Below are positions 18,408 through 27,379 of a stretch of DNA of 64,000 nt, piece after piece; position 1 is the first letter of the stretch, and each line of letters starts with the position of its first letter. Under the pieces are notes generated by a model. That model was not told where the DNA came from. It was given only the letters and a program-made list of their open reading frames with translations, and did not search any database. The stretch comes from Sphingomicrobium nitratireducens (GTDB lineage: Bacteria; Pseudomonadota; Alphaproteobacteria; Sphingomonadales; Sphingomonadaceae). A program made the position numbers and the translations under genes. The stretch spans positions 475,001 to 539,000 of the forward strand of contig NZ_JANJZA010000001.1 in NCBI RefSeq assembly GCF_026157035.1, read 5' to 3'.

Positions 18408-19305
18408 GGGCGCCTGACATGGCGAGGCCTGGCTCCGGACGCAAGGTCACCGCGCCGCCGACCTGGCGCGCGAGGCGCTCGGTCCAGCCCGCCGGTATCA
18501 CGTTGAGCACCGCCGGATGGGCATGAAGCGCGATCGCGCCGGTCTCGCGCGATGCACGGCGCATCAGCGCGCGAGCCTCGAAGGCCGCGCGGTCCGCGGC
18601 CAGTTCGACGAGCGAGGCTCGGGAGCGCGGGCGCACGAGCTGGACGAAGCCGAAGCCGTTCATCGCGGTCCGCTCGAACGGCTTGTCGAGATAGTGATCT
18701 AGAATCCCGCCGACTTCCTTCTTGGCGTCCTTGCCTTCGGGGGCAGGGAAGTCGATGCCGACCGGCCCGCCAATGTCGAGGCGGCGAACGGCGAGCGCGC
18801 TCGCCCATGCGCCCATCTGCGACAGCTTGTCGGCCTGCAGCCAGCCGTCGATGTCGATCATGGTCATCGCGGCGGTCGGCTCGATCCGGAGTTCGCCGCC
18901 GTCGAATGAAACACGACCGCTGCGCGCTTCCTCGAGCAGGTCGTCCCAGCCCTCGATTTTCGCATGGCGCCCTTCCGCGAGCGGTGGGGCGGGGCGGGGG
19001 GCTTCGTCGGTGCGGCGCGCAAGACCGCGCTTCCACGGTTCGGCGCCGCCGAGCGCCTCGCGGGTGACCTCGACAAAGAGCCTGCCGCCCTCGGTGATGC
19101 CGCTGGCGCCGCGCGGAAGAAGGAATTGTTCGCCGCCCGCCTCGACGGTCACGCGCGGGGCGACCGCGATCAGCTTGGCTTCGAGGATCGTGCCGGCCGG
19201 GGTGACGCCTTCGCGGCGCACGCGGGCTTCGAGGATGGTCCCGTCAGGCTCGACCAGGGCGGCGCGGGTCTCGCCGATCCCGTCCTCGATCAGCCACTCA
19301 GGCAA
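18391..19305 (-). CDS. RNase E/G family ribonuclease, short form
   Basis: 304 residues. The catalytic DNase I-like core is recognisable from AMTMIDIDGW and IGGPVGIDF, whose aspartates match the metal ligands of RNase E/G, and from the C-terminal small-domain-like region. The protein is much shorter than RNase E or G and lacks a recognisable S1 domain. The only plausible start is TTG at 19305, giving LPEWLIEDG (initiator Met), which overlaps the maf stop; upstream codons are out-of-frame maf. Likely role: RNA processing. Specific targets cannot be read from the sequence. Confidence 0.82.
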   Translation of the reverse strand: MPEWLIEDGIGETRAALVEPDGTILEARVRREGVTPAGTILEAKLIAVAPRVTVEAGGEQFLLPRGASGITEGGRLFVEVTREALGGAEPWKRGLARRTDEAPRPAPPLAEGRHAKIEGWDDLLEEARSGRVSFDGGELRIEPTAAMTMIDIDGWLQADKLSQMGAWASALAVRRLDIGGPVGIDFPAPEGKDAKKEVGGILDHYLDKPFERTAMNGFGFVQLVRPRSRASLVELAADRAAFEARALMRRASRETGAIALHAHPAVLNVIPAGWTERLARQVGGAVTLRPEPGLAMSGAHAQKV

Positions 19306-19870
19306 TGGGGAACCCCGCTGCCTTGAGCATGTGGCGGGTCTCGGCGAGCGGCAGCCCGACGACGTTGGAATAGCTGCCCGCGATGTGGCGGACATAGACC
19401 TCCCCATATCCCTGCAGCGCATAGCCGCCGGCCTTGCCCTTCCATTCGCCGTGGGCCGCGTAATAGTCGACTTCCGCCTCGCTAAGGCGCTTCATCGCAA
19501 TCATCGTCTCGACCACGCGCGACTGTTTGCGGCCGTCAGGGCCGACGAGGGCGACGCCGGTCATCACGCGGTGGCGCCGTCCCGAAAGCAGCTTCATGCA
19601 GGCGCGCAGTGTGGCTTCGTCCTCCGCCTTGGGGAGGATGCGGCGGCCCACCGCGACGACCGTATCGGCGGCAAGGACCAGCGCGTCCGGATGGCGCGCG
19701 GCGACCGCGGCGGCCTTTTCCTCGGCGAGACGCTGGGCGTGCGGGCGCGGCAATTCGCCCTTGAGCGGCTCCTCGTCGAGGTCCGCAGGGTCGATCGCGT
19801 CCGGCACCACGCCGATGCGCGCGAGAAGGTCGCGCCGGCGCGGGCTTGCCGAGGCCAGCACCAGCTTCAT
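19298..19870 (-). CDS. maf: Maf family nucleoside triphosphate pyrophosphatase
   Basis: 190 residues, full length. It opens MKLVLASASPRRRDLLARIG, the Maf signature SxSPRR. LAADTVVAVGRRILPKAEDEA and the GRRHRVMTGVAL block follow. Maf proteins hydrolyse non-canonical or modified nucleoside triphosphates such as dTTP, UTP or m7GTP, and subtype cannot be fixed here. It lies four bases downstream of infA and overlaps the RNase gene, so the set is one operon. Confidence 0.95.
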   Translation of the reverse strand: MKLVLASASPRRRDLLARIGVVPDAIDPADLDEEPLKGELPRPHAQRLAEEKAAAVAARHPDALVLAADTVVAVGRRILPKAEDEATLRACMKLLSGRRHRVMTGVALVGPDGRKQSRVVETMIAMKRLSEAEVDYYAAHGEWKGKAGGYALQGYGEVYVRHIAGSYSNVVGLPLAETRHMLKAAGFPIA

Positions 19871-19874
19871 GACA

Positions 19875-20093
19875 CTACTTGAAACGGTAGGTGATGCGAC
19901 CCTTGGTAAGGTCGTAGGGGGTGAGTTCGACGAGCACCTCGTCGCCGGTCAGCACGCGGATGCGGTTCTTGCGCATCTTGCCTGCGGTGTGACCCAGGAT
20001 CTCGTGGCCATTCTCCAGCTCGACGCGGAACATCGCGTTGGGCAGCAGCTCGACCACCCGACCCCGCATCTCGAGAAGTTCTTCCTTGGCCAT
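19875..20093 (-). CDS. infA: Translation initiation factor IF-1
   Basis: 72 residues, the standard length, with the OB-fold segments [33 protein letters not shown] and [19 protein letters not shown] ending in RITYRFK. IF-1 occupies the ribosomal A site during initiation. It is the first gene of the infA-maf-RNase-yacG cluster; its promoter should lie in the ~50 bases upstream, before the hppA terminator. Confidence 0.99.
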   Translation of the reverse strand: MAKEELLEMRGRVVELLPNAMFRVELENGHEILGHTAGKMRKNRIRVLTGDEVLVELTPYDLTKGRITYRFK

Positions 20094-20149
20094 GTAATTC
20101 CTTGTGCGTTCGTTTCGGGTTGCAGGCTCTTAGAGGGAAATGCGCTCAA

Positions 20150-20181
20150 AGGAAAGGCGGGAGCATCGCTGCCCCCGCCTT
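20150..20181 (-). terminator. Rho-independent terminator of hppA
   Basis: Read on the minus strand, AAGGCGGG pairs with CCCGCCTT around a 12-base loop and is followed by TTCC and TTT. It lies 26 bases past the hppA stop, between hppA and infA. Confidence 0.75.
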
Positions 20182-20206
20182 CCCGATTGGTCAGAAATGA
20201 AGACCC

Positions 20207-22330
20207 TTACATCGCACCGTGGCCGGCGAGCGCGGCCAGCAGCAGCAGCGCGACGATGTTGGTGATCTTGATCATCGGATTGACCGCCGGGCCCGCCGTA
20301 TCCTTGTACGGGTCGCCCACCGTGTCGCCGGTGACCGCGGCCTTGTGGGCTTCACTGCCCTTGCCGCCATGATTGCCGTCCTCGATATACTTCTTGGCAT
20401 TGTCCCAGGCGCCGCCGCCCGAGGTCATCGAGATGGCGACGAACAGGCCCGAGACGATCACGCCGAGCAGCATCGCGCCCAGCGCGGCGAGGCCGTTCTC
20501 CTGGCCCGCGACCGCGCCGATCACGAAATAGACCGCGATGGGCGAGAGGACGGGGAGCAGCGAGGGGATGATCATCTCGCGGATCGCCGAACGGGTGACG
20601 AGGTCGACCGTGCGGGCATAGTCCGGACGCGCCGAGCCATCCATGATGCCCGGATTGTCACGGAACTGGCCGCGCACTTCCTCGACCACCGCGCCGCCGG
20701 CACGCCCGACCGCAGTCATGCCCATCGCACCGAACAGGTACGGGAGCAGCGCGCCGAGCAGCAGGCCGACGATGACGTAAGGGTTCGACAGCGAGAACAT
20801 CTTGTCGAGGTCGGTGGTCACGCCGATCTCCGAGCCAAACACGCGCAGGTCCTCGACATAGGCCGAGAACAGCACCAGCGCGGCAAGGCCCGCCGAACCG
20901 ATCGCGTAGCCCTTGGTCACCGCCTTGGTGGTGTTGCCGACGGCGTCGAGCGCGTCGGTACGATGGCGCACCTCGTCCTCGAGGCCCGACATCTCGGCGA
21001 TGCCGCCGGCATTGTCGGTGACCGGGCCGTAGGCGTCGAGCGCCACGACCATGCCCGCCAACGCGAGCATCGCCGAGGCCGCGAAGGCCACGCCGAGCAG
21101 GCCCGCCAGCTGGAAGCTGACGATCACGCCGGTGATGATGACGATGGTCGGCAGCGCGGTCGATTCAAGGCTGATCGCGAGGCCCTGGATGACGTTGGTG
21201 CCGTGACCGGTCTCCGACGCTTTTGCGATGGTCTTGACCGGGCGATAGTTGGTGCCGGTGTAATATTCGGTGATCCAGACGATCAGCGCGGTCACCGCGA
21301 GGCCGACCAGCGAGGACCAGAACAGGTTCATCACCGGGAAGGTAGCGCCGGTCGACACTTCGATCGCCTGGCCCATGTCGCCGCCGAACGCGTAGCTGGT
21401 GGCGAAATAGATGGCGATCGCGCCGAGCACGGTCGCGGTCCAGAAGCCCTTGTAGAGCGCGCCCATGATCGAGCCGCCCTTGCCGAGGCGCACCAGGTAG
21501 GTGCCGATGATCGAGGTGACGATGCACACGCCGCCCATCAGGAGCGGGAGCGCCATCATCGGGGCGAGCAGCGGACCCGACACGAGCAGCGCGACCATCA
21601 CCATGGTGATGCCGACGGTCACGACATAGGTCTCGAACAGGTCGGCGGCCATGCCGGCGCAGTCGCCGACATTGTCGCCCACGTTGTCGGCGATCACGGC
21701 CGGGTTGCGGGGATCGTCCTCGGGAATGCCCGCCTCGACCTTGCCGACGAGGTCGGCGCCGACGTCGGCGGCCTTGGTGAAGATGCCGCCGCCCAGACGC
21801 GCGAAGATCGACACGAGGCTGGCGCCCAGCGCGAGCGCGGTCAGCGCGGTGACCACGGTGCGGTCGTTGGCAGCGAAGCCGGCGGGGCCGGTCAAGTACC
21901 AGTAGAGCACCGCGATGGCGAGCAGGGCGAGACCGGCGACGAGGAGGCCGGTGACGGCACCCGCGCGAAACGCAACGGTGAGGCCGTTCTGCAGGCCGAC
22001 ACGCGCCGCCTCGGCGGTGCGCACGTTGGCGCGGACCGAGATGTTCATGCCGATGAAGCCGGCGACGCCCGACAGGATCGCACCGATCAGGAAGCCGATG
22101 GCGCTGAGCCCGCCGAGGAAGAAGAAGACGAGCGCGGCGACGACCACGCCGACCATGGCGATGGTGGTGTACTGGCGGCGCAGGTAGGCTTTCGCGCCTT
22201 CCTGGATGGCGCCGGCCACCTCGACCATGCGTTCGTTGCCGGCAGGCGACTTGAGCACCTGCTGGCTGGTCACCATGCCGTACAGCACCGCCAGGATGCC
22301 GCAGGCAATCGCAATGAGAACCAGGTTCAT
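20207..22330 (-). CDS. hppA: Membrane-bound proton-translocating pyrophosphatase
   Basis: 707 residues with about 16 hydrophobic spans. It couples hydrolysis of pyrophosphate to proton pumping across the inner membrane. Substrate-site segments [23 protein letters not shown] and the late [14 protein letters not shown] are intact. The [10 protein letters not shown] segment carries Lys where K+-dependent enzymes have Ala, which indicates the K+-independent class. The ATG at 22330 ([10 protein letters not shown]) is chosen: a GGGGGA lies 10 bases upstream, while the ATG six codons earlier lacks a ribosome site. It follows nusB-thiL on the same strand. Confidence 0.96.
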   Translation of the reverse strand: MNLVLIAIACGILAVLYGMVTSQQVLKSPAGNERMVEVAGAIQEGAKAYLRRQYTTIAMVGVVVAALVFFFLGGLSAIGFLIGAILSGVAGFIGMNISVRANVRTAEAARVGLQNGLTVAFRAGAVTGLLVAGLALLAIAVLYWYLTGPAGFAANDRTVVTALTALALGASLVSIFARLGGGIFTKAADVGADLVGKVEAGIPEDDPRNPAVIADNVGDNVGDCAGMAADLFETYVVTVGITMVMVALLVSGPLLAPMMALPLLMGGVCIVTSIIGTYLVRLGKGGSIMGALYKGFWTATVLGAIAIYFATSYAFGGDMGQAIEVSTGATFPVMNLFWSSLVGLAVTALIVWITEYYTGTNYRPVKTIAKASETGHGTNVIQGLAISLESTALPTIVIITGVIVSFQLAGLLGVAFAASAMLALAGMVVALDAYGPVTDNAGGIAEMSGLEDEVRHRTDALDAVGNTTKAVTKGYAIGSAGLAALVLFSAYVEDLRVFGSEIGVTTDLDKMFSLSNPYVIVGLLLGALLPYLFGAMGMTAVGRAGGAVVEEVRGQFRDNPGIMDGSARPDYARTVDLVTRSAIREMIIPSLLPVLSPIAVYFVIGAVAGQENGLAALGAMLLGVIVSGLFVAISMTSGGGAWDNAKKYIEDGNHGGKGSEAHKAAVTGDTVGDPYKDTAGPAVNPMIKITNIVALLLLAALAGHGAM

Positions 22331-22464
22331 GTGATTGAATTCCCCCATTTTCGAAGCGGTCTCCGTGCCGGGGGATCCGGCCGTCGACCGACGAGTGGAA
22401 GGGAAGGTGTAATGTTCCTAGCGCGCGTGGCAACCCATCGCGCGCACCGCGGCAACGACGAGTG

Positions 22465-22554
22465 TCAGTGAAGCAGCAGCGCGGCGGCCATGCCCGAGAC
22501 GAGGCCGGCAAGTCCGATCAGCCATTGGCGGGCATCATGTCGCGCGATGTTCAT
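22465..22554 (-). CDS. Possible 29-residue single-span membrane peptide
   Basis: A short frame that starts inside the last codons of thiL and runs 70 bases beyond it. It encodes MNIARHDARQWLIGLAGL and continues as a hydrophobic helix ending in LLLH: a basic N-terminus, then about 17 hydrophobic residues, as in small inner-membrane proteins. A GGAG lies 10 bases before the ATG. Nothing else occupies this gap. It could be chance, since the base composition favours Ala/Leu codons. Confidence 0.3.
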   Translation of the reverse strand: MNIARHDARQWLIGLAGLVSGMAAALLLH

Positions 22555-23503
22555 GACCCAGGGTCTCCGGCAATTCGACGGGTTTTCCGCCCGCGACGAG
22601 GGACAGTCCCTCGCCGGACCCGAGCGTCCCGACCCGGGTGAAGATGGTACCGGATGGTAAAGATTGTCTTACCGCCTGCGCCCTTTCGGACGAGATGGCG
22701 GCGAGCAGGGCATAATCGTCGCCGCCGGTCGCGGCGAACAGGCGGGCATCGCGCGTCACGCCGCGCGCGTCGCGGAACGCGGCGGACAAGGGCAGCGAGT
22801 CGAGGTCGATGGTCGCGCTGCACCCGCTCGCCCCGGCAAGGCGGTCGGCGTCGAGCAACAGCCCGTCCGACACGTCCATCATCGCATGGGCGAGCGGGGC
22901 GAGGGCGCGTCCCGCGGCGAGCTGGGGTACCGGGCGGCGATAGATGTCGACCAGCGGGCCAGTCGCTTCGGCATCGGTCTCGAGCAAGGCGAGCCCGGCC
23001 ATCGCGTCGCCGATCGCGCCGACCAGCCACAGCTCGTCGCCGGGCTTGCCGCCCGAGCGCGATGGAACGCCATTGATCGAGCGCCCGATGGCGGTGAGGC
23101 CGAGCACGCGCGGTGCGCCTGCGGGAAGCGCGATCGTGTCGCCGCCCAGAAGCGGGAGGCCGTAGCTTTCGCCCGCCGCCTCGATGCCGGTGATGAAGGC
23201 TTCCTCCCACGCGCCCGGCTCCTCGCCATCGGCAGGCGGGGCGAGGGTCAGCGAGAGCAGGGCGCCCACCGGTTCGGCGCCCTTGGCGGCGAGGTCGGAA
23301 AGATTCACTGCTGCGAGCTTCCACCCGACGCTCTCGGGCGGGTCGTCGGCGCGATAGTGGATGCCCTGCGCGATCGTGTCGTGGGTGAGAACGAGATCGC
23401 CGAGCGTGGCGACGTCGTCGAGCAGGCCGCGCGCGTCGGGATGGCTGGCCTTGCGCCTGATCCGCGCAATCAGCTGCGCTTCGAGGCTGGGGCCGCGCGT
23501 CAG
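22535..23503 (-). CDS. thiL: Thiamine-monophosphate kinase
   Basis: 322 residues if counted from 23503. ThiL phosphorylates thiamine monophosphate to the active diphosphate. Seen motifs: LLDDVATLG and LVLTHDTIAQGIHY near the N-terminus, AAVNLSDLAAKGA, LPLLGGDTIALP, MMDVSDGLLLDADRLA, and FAATGGDDYALLA. The conserved N-terminal ~65 residues are encoded in frame, but no ATG, GTG or TTG occurs before VNLSDL (GTG at 23308). The frame reaches the nusB stop, where a CTG (23501-23503) overlaps the TGA. CTG is therefore the most economical start; starting at 23308 would remove essential ATP/metal residues. Confidence 0.9.
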   Translation of the reverse strand: MTRGPSLEAQLIARIRRKASHPDARGLLDDVATLGDLVLTHDTIAQGIHYRADDPPESVGWKLAAVNLSDLAAKGAEPVGALLSLTLAPPADGEEPGAWEEAFITGIEAAGESYGLPLLGGDTIALPAGAPRVLGLTAIGRSINGVPSRSGGKPGDELWLVGAIGDAMAGLALLETDAEATGPLVDIYRRPVPQLAAGRALAPLAHAMMDVSDGLLLDADRLAGASGCSATIDLDSLPLSAAFRDARGVTRDARLFAATGGDDYALLAAISSERAQAVRQSLPSGTIFTRVGTLGSGEGLSLVAGGKPVELPETLGHEHRAT

Positions 23504-23943
23504 CCGCGCACGTCCTTGGCGATCGCGTCGAGGAGGCCGTTGACGAAGCCCTTTTCCTTCTTGTCGTAGAAGGCGTCGGCGACGTCGACATATTCGCTGA
23601 TGACGCTGGCGCGGGGCACGTCGGGGCGCGCGACCAACTCGTAGGTGCCCGCGCGAAGGATGGCGCGCATCGGGCGGTCGAGCCGCTCGATGGTCCAGCC
23701 TTCGGATAACTTGTCGCCGATCTTGCCGTCGATCTCCTCGCGGCGCGCGAGCACGCCCGCGACGATATCGTCGAAGAACAGTACCTCGGCCTCGGCATAG
23801 GTGACGTCCTCGATGGTCGCGCCGAGGCGATGCTCGTGGAATTCGTGGATCAGCTGCGCCGTGGGCGTGCCTTCCATTTCCTGCTGGTAGAGCGCCTGGA
23901 CCGCGGCGAGGCGGGCAGCGGAACGGGATTGCGATCTCGACAT
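23500..23943 (-). CDS. nusB: Transcription antitermination factor NusB
   Basis: 147 residues with the NusB signatures RSAARLAAVQALYQQEMEG at the N-terminus and the C-terminal ILRAGTYEL, VISEYVDVADAFYD and KGFVNGLLDAIAKD. NusB binds boxA RNA with NusE (S10) for rRNA antitermination. The ATG at 23943 gives the normal length; the frame is open further upstream only as a shadow of the hydrolase gene. The stop overlaps the presumed thiL start by two bases. Confidence 0.96.
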   Translation of the reverse strand: MSRSQSRSAARLAAVQALYQQEMEGTPTAQLIHEFHEHRLGATIEDVTYAEAEVLFFDDIVAGVLARREEIDGKIGDKLSEGWTIERLDRPMRAILRAGTYELVARPDVPRASVISEYVDVADAFYDKKEKGFVNGLLDAIAKDVRG

Positions 23944-23960
23944 GGGCGCGCCCTTAGCCG

Positions 23961-24854
23961 CTAAAGGTCTGCGGCGGCAAGGAAAGGCTTCAGCGAAGCC
24001 GCGACTTTCTCGGGCGACTGCCACGGCGCGAAGTGGCCGACGCCCTCGAGCCGGTCGATCTGAAGATCGTCGATGAGCCCGTCGAGCCCATCCAGCTGGC
24101 ACGGCCGCAGCGCGACGTCGTCCATCCCCCATACGATCTTCACGGGGACGTGGATGTCGGGAACACCGGTTAGCACCCAGTCGGGATAGGGTGCCTCTTC
24201 GCCGAGCGCGGGGACGAGCACCGGCGAGGCGCGGTACCAGTCGAACATCGCTTCGAGCGCACCATCGGCGCTCCACTGGTCGATGTAGCGCTGCCGTTCC
24301 TCGTGCGCGATGGTCGCAAGATCGACATGGGGCCCGAAGCTCTTTTCGAAGAAGGTGTCGAAGCCCATCCGGCGGACCGCGTCCTCCATGCCCGTCTCGC
24401 GGAAGCGGCGCATGTACTGGCTGGCCGCGCGCTGGTCGGGATCGTCGATGATCGTCTTCTGGAAGATAAGCGGGTGGGGCGCGTTGATGATTGCGAGCCG
24501 CTCGATGCGCGGGCCGCCGCGGATCGCCGCCGCCCATGCCACCGCGCCGCCGAAATCGTGGCCCACCAGCGCGAACCGCTCGATCCCCATCGTGTCGGCG
24601 AGCGCGAGGAGATCGGCGACGACGACATGGGCGCGATAGTCGTCGACGTCGTCGGGCCTGTCCGACGCGCCGAACCCGCGCTGGTCGGGCATGACGAGGC
24701 GGAATTCGTCTTCGAGCAATGGCGCGAGCGCACGCCACGTGCGGTGCGATTCGGGCATGCCGTGGAGGAGGATGACGGGCTTGCCGCCCTTGGGCCCCGC
24801 AGTCGCGACGTTGAGCGTGACGCCGGTCGAGAGCGCGATGCGCTGTTGGTTCAC
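23961..24854 (-). CDS. Alpha/beta hydrolase, epoxide hydrolase-like
   Basis: 297 residues. Oxyanion-hole motif HGMPESHRTW, then MPDQRGFGASDRP, and nucleophile elbow GHDFGGAVAW with Asp as nucleophile, as in epoxide hydrolases and haloalkane dehalogenases rather than Ser esterases. The acid is likely in WGMDDVAL and the base is the His in GVGHFAPWQSPE. It starts with GTG, which overlaps the pirin stop (GTGA), so the two are coupled. Substrate unknown. Confidence 0.85.
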   Translation of the reverse strand: MNQQRIALSTGVTLNVATAGPKGGKPVILLHGMPESHRTWRALAPLLEDEFRLVMPDQRGFGASDRPDDVDDYRAHVVVADLLALADTMGIERFALVGHDFGGAVAWAAAIRGGPRIERLAIINAPHPLIFQKTIIDDPDQRAASQYMRRFRETGMEDAVRRMGFDTFFEKSFGPHVDLATIAHEERQRYIDQWSADGALEAMFDWYRASPVLVPALGEEAPYPDWVLTGVPDIHVPVKIVWGMDDVALRPCQLDGLDGLIDDLQIDRLEGVGHFAPWQSPEKVAASLKPFLAAADL

Positions 24855-25735
24855 GGATAGCTGACCGTCTTGGGCACCTCGGGGAGCGGGATGCGCTCCT
24901 GCTCGTCGCCCGGGACCAGCGGGAAGCGGCGCTCCTGCCAGTCCTCCTTGGCCTGCCGGATGCGATCGCGGCTGGAGGAGACGAAATTCCACCACACGTG
25001 GCGTTTGGTCGAAAAGGCGGCGCCGCCCAGCAGCATCGCGCGGCCGCTGCCGCCGATCGCCGCCTCGTGCCCGGGGGCGAGGATATAGAGCGTGAAATTG
25101 TCGAGCCGCGCGCCGTCGAGCGTAACCTCGCCCTCGGTCGCGAGCACCGCGCGCTCGTCCGCTTCGGCCTCGATCGGGAGCGTGCCGCCGGCAAGGCGGA
25201 TGTCGGCGTAGATGGTGGGGCTGTGCTGGGGCGTCGCGGCGCTCGCGCCCCACAGCGTCCCCATCAGGACGGTCGCGCCCGCTCCCTTGTCCGAGATCTC
25301 GGGTAGGTTGTCGGCTGGGACATGGTCGAAGGCGGGGTCGATCTCCTCCTTGCCGTCGGGCAGCGCGAGCCAGGTCTGCATGCCGTAGAGCTTCGGCCCC
25401 GCGGCGCGCTCTTCCTCGGGGCTGCGCTCGGAATGGACGATGCCGCGGCCCGCGGTCATCAGGTTGATCGCGCCCGGGCGGATCGTCTTGGAACTGCCGA
25501 GGCTGTCGCGGTGGTGGATCGCGCCCTCGAACAGGTAGGTGACCGTGGCGAGGTTGATGTGCGGGTGGGGGCGCACGTCCATGCCGTGGCCGGTTTCCAT
25601 CTGCGCCGGGCCGAACTCGTCGACGAAGATGAACGGGCCGACCATGGTGCGCGGGCGGCTGGGTAGGACGCGGCGCACCTTGAACGCGCCGAGGTCGTGG
25701 ACGGTGGGGGTGATCTCGATTGTGTCGGCCATCAT
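24851..25735 (-). CDS. Pirin family protein
   Basis: 294 residues, a bicupin. The N-terminal cupin holds the metal ligands in RPHPHINLATVTYLFEG, HHRDSLG and GIVHSERSPEE, the classic pirin pattern. Some pirins are quercetin dioxygenases and others are redox sensors; which applies here cannot be told. Two adjacent ATG codons (25735 and 25732) follow GGGGAGGA; either may be used. The start overlaps the bolA stop (ATGA), placing it in a bolA-pirin-hydrolase operon. Confidence 0.92.
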   Translation of the reverse strand: MMADTIEITPTVHDLGAFKVRRVLPSRPRTMVGPFIFVDEFGPAQMETGHGMDVRPHPHINLATVTYLFEGAIHHRDSLGSSKTIRPGAINLMTAGRGIVHSERSPEEERAAGPKLYGMQTWLALPDGKEEIDPAFDHVPADNLPEISDKGAGATVLMGTLWGASAATPQHSPTIYADIRLAGGTLPIEAEADERAVLATEGEVTLDGARLDNFTLYILAPGHEAAIGGSGRAMLLGGAAFSTKRHVWWNFVSSSRDRIRQAKEDWQERRFPLVPGDEQERIPLPEVPKTVSYP

Positions 25736-26025
25736 TCCTCCCCGGGGGCGCGCGCCTTGATCGTGAGCGCGTGGACCTTCTCGCGCATCAGGTCGCCCAG
25801 TGCCTGGTAGACAAGTCGCTGGCGCTGGACGCGGTTCCGTCCGGCAAATGCCGTGCTTTCGACGACGAGCGCGAAGTGGCTTTCGCCCGACCCGTCATGG
25901 CCGGCATGACCGATATGCTGGTCGGACTGGTTGTCGAGTTTCAGCAGGGTCGGGGCGAGGGCCTCGGTGAGGCGGCGGATCATCTCGGCGGCGACGGGGC
26001 CGCGCGTGGTGGTCGTCTCGGTCAT
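25732..26025 (-). CDS. BolA family protein
   Basis: 97 residues. The BolA fold is recognisable from HAGHDGSGESHFALVVES and the helix-turn region RNRVQRQRLVYQALGDLM with the conserved LxxLxxEVHAL-type ending KVHALTIKA. BolA proteins bind monothiol glutaredoxins and an Fe-S cluster and can act as regulators. The ATG at 26025 is 18 bases from the start of the divergent J-domain gene. It heads the bolA-pirin-hydrolase transcript. Confidence 0.9.
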   Translation of the reverse strand: MTETTTTRGPVAAEMIRRLTEALAPTLLKLDNQSDQHIGHAGHDGSGESHFALVVESTAFAGRNRVQRQRLVYQALGDLMREKVHALTIKARAPGEE

Positions 26026-26043
26026 GACGACTATATAGGGAGC

Positions 26044-26622
26044 ATGGGACGCAAGAGCTATGACGGACGGGTCGAGGGTGCCGAGGGCGCCTGCGCGGTC
26101 GCCGGGTGCGAGGCGCCGGGCGAATATCGCGCGCCGCTGAGCGCGGGCGATTTCGACGGGCCGGGCGCATACCGCTTGCTGTGCCTCGACCATATCCGCG
26201 AGCATAATGCCAAGTGGGACTTCTTCGCCGGGATGAGCGCGGAGGAGATTTGGGAGGCCCAGTCGCCGATCCCCAAGCATCCGCGCCGCGCGCGCGCCTT
26301 CTCGTTCGCCAAGGACAGCGATCCGGGGCCGGCCTGGGCCGATTTCGACGACCCGCTCGATGCGATCGCGGCGCGCTTTCGCGAAAGCGGATCGCTACGC
26401 GAGGCGCGCGCATCATCGCGCTTCTCGGGTTCCGAGCAGGCCGCGCTCGACGTGCTCGGCCTCAAGAGCGACACCGATCTCCACGCCGTGCGCGGGCGCT
26501 ATTCGGAGCTGGTGCGGCGCTATCACCCCGACCGCAATGGCGGCGACCGGCGTCACGAGGCCCGGCTGACCAGGGTCATCGAGGCCTGGCAGACGCTCCG
26601 CAAGGCGAAGGCGTTCGCCTAG
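26044..26622 (+). CDS. J-domain (DnaJ-like) protein
   Basis: 192 residues. The J domain is at the C-terminal end (about 140-190) with the HPD motif at His161 in RRYHPDRNGGDRRHE, which stimulates Hsp70 ATPase. The N-terminal half has Cys/His groups (CAVAGCEAPGEYRAP and LLCLDH) that could hold a metal. This J protein next to bolA, and commonly near cobS-cobT, is a conserved alphaproteobacterial arrangement as I recall it. Here cobS is 4.3 kb away. The stop overlaps the SIMPL gene stop at CTAG. Confidence 0.88.
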   Translation: MGRKSYDGRVEGAEGACAVAGCEAPGEYRAPLSAGDFDGPGAYRLLCLDHIREHNAKWDFFAGMSAEEIWEAQSPIPKHPRRARAFSFAKDSDPGPAWADFDDPLDAIAARFRESGSLREARASSRFSGSEQAALDVLGLKSDTDLHAVRGRYSELVRRYHPDRNGGDRRHEARLTRVIEAWQTLRKAKAFA

Positions 26623-27353
26623 GAGGCTTGCTCGAGCGCGAAGGCCACCGAGACGCTGACCGTCTGGCGATTGACGCCCGGCTGGAACGGCGCGGGCGGC
26701 GGCGCGGGCGCGGTTTGCACAACGGCTGCGCTTTCGTTCATCGCCGCGTCCATCGAGACGATCGGGGGCGGATAGCCGCCGCCATAGGCGCCATTGTCGC
26801 GAATGGTGAGGATGCGCCCGACCTTGAGCCCTGCCGCTTCGGCATAGGCATCGGCGCGGATGCGTGCGTTGCGATAGGCCTCGGCATAGGCCGACTTGGT
26901 CGCGGCCTCGGGATCGGACACGACCAGCTGCGGGCCGCGCATCACGTTGGCGCCGGCTTCGGTCGCGGCGGTGACCGCGTCGCCAGCCTTCTCGACCGCG
27001 CCCATACGCACCTCGACCATGTTGGAGGCGCGGTAACGGCCGCGATCCTTGCCATAATCGATGCGCCCGAGGTTGAGCGTGCGGGTCTGGACCTGCTCTT
27101 CCTTGACGCCGAGCTCCATCAGCGCGGCGATCACCTTGCTGGTCTTCTCGTTGTTGAGCCGGGTCGCTTCGCGCGCAGAACCCGCCAGCGTATCGACGCC
27201 CAGCGTGAAGCGCGCCTCGTCGGGCTTGGCCTCTGCCTGGCCGGTGGCGCTGACGGTGAGCAGGGTCTCGTCGCGGTCGACGCCGCGCGGATCGGCCCCG
27301 GCCTGTTGGCAGGCGGCAAGGGCGAGGACGGGGAGGATGGCAAGGATACGCAT
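26619..27353 (-). CDS. SIMPL-domain (DUF541) lipoprotein
   Basis: 244 residues. The lipoprotein signal MRILAILPVLALAAC has its Cys at residue 15. SIMPL features are ETLLTVSATGQAEAKPDEAR, NNEKTSKVIAALMELGV, VQTRTLNLG and SYAEAYRNARIRADAYAEAAGL-like repeats. Family members are periplasmic and linked to oxidative or envelope stress, without a defined reaction. The ATG at 27353 follows AGGAGA by 6 bases; a GTG two codons earlier is less well placed. A perfect 19-base palindrome lies 27 bases upstream. Confidence 0.88.
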   Translation of the reverse strand: MRILAILPVLALAACQQAGADPRGVDRDETLLTVSATGQAEAKPDEARFTLGVDTLAGSAREATRLNNEKTSKVIAALMELGVKEEQVQTRTLNLGRIDYGKDRGRYRASNMVEVRMGAVEKAGDAVTAATEAGANVMRGPQLVVSDPEAATKSAYAEAYRNARIRADAYAEAAGLKVGRILTIRDNGAYGGGYPPPIVSMDAAMNESAAVVQTAPAPPPAPFQPGVNRQTVSVSVAFALEQAS

Positions 27354-27379
27354 GGACACTCTCCTGATGGGGAGCGTCG

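Noticed and set aside
20219-22471. 750-codon open frame antisense to hppA
   Set aside because: The antisense reading is His/Asp/Arg low-complexity; hppA on the other strand is unmistakable.
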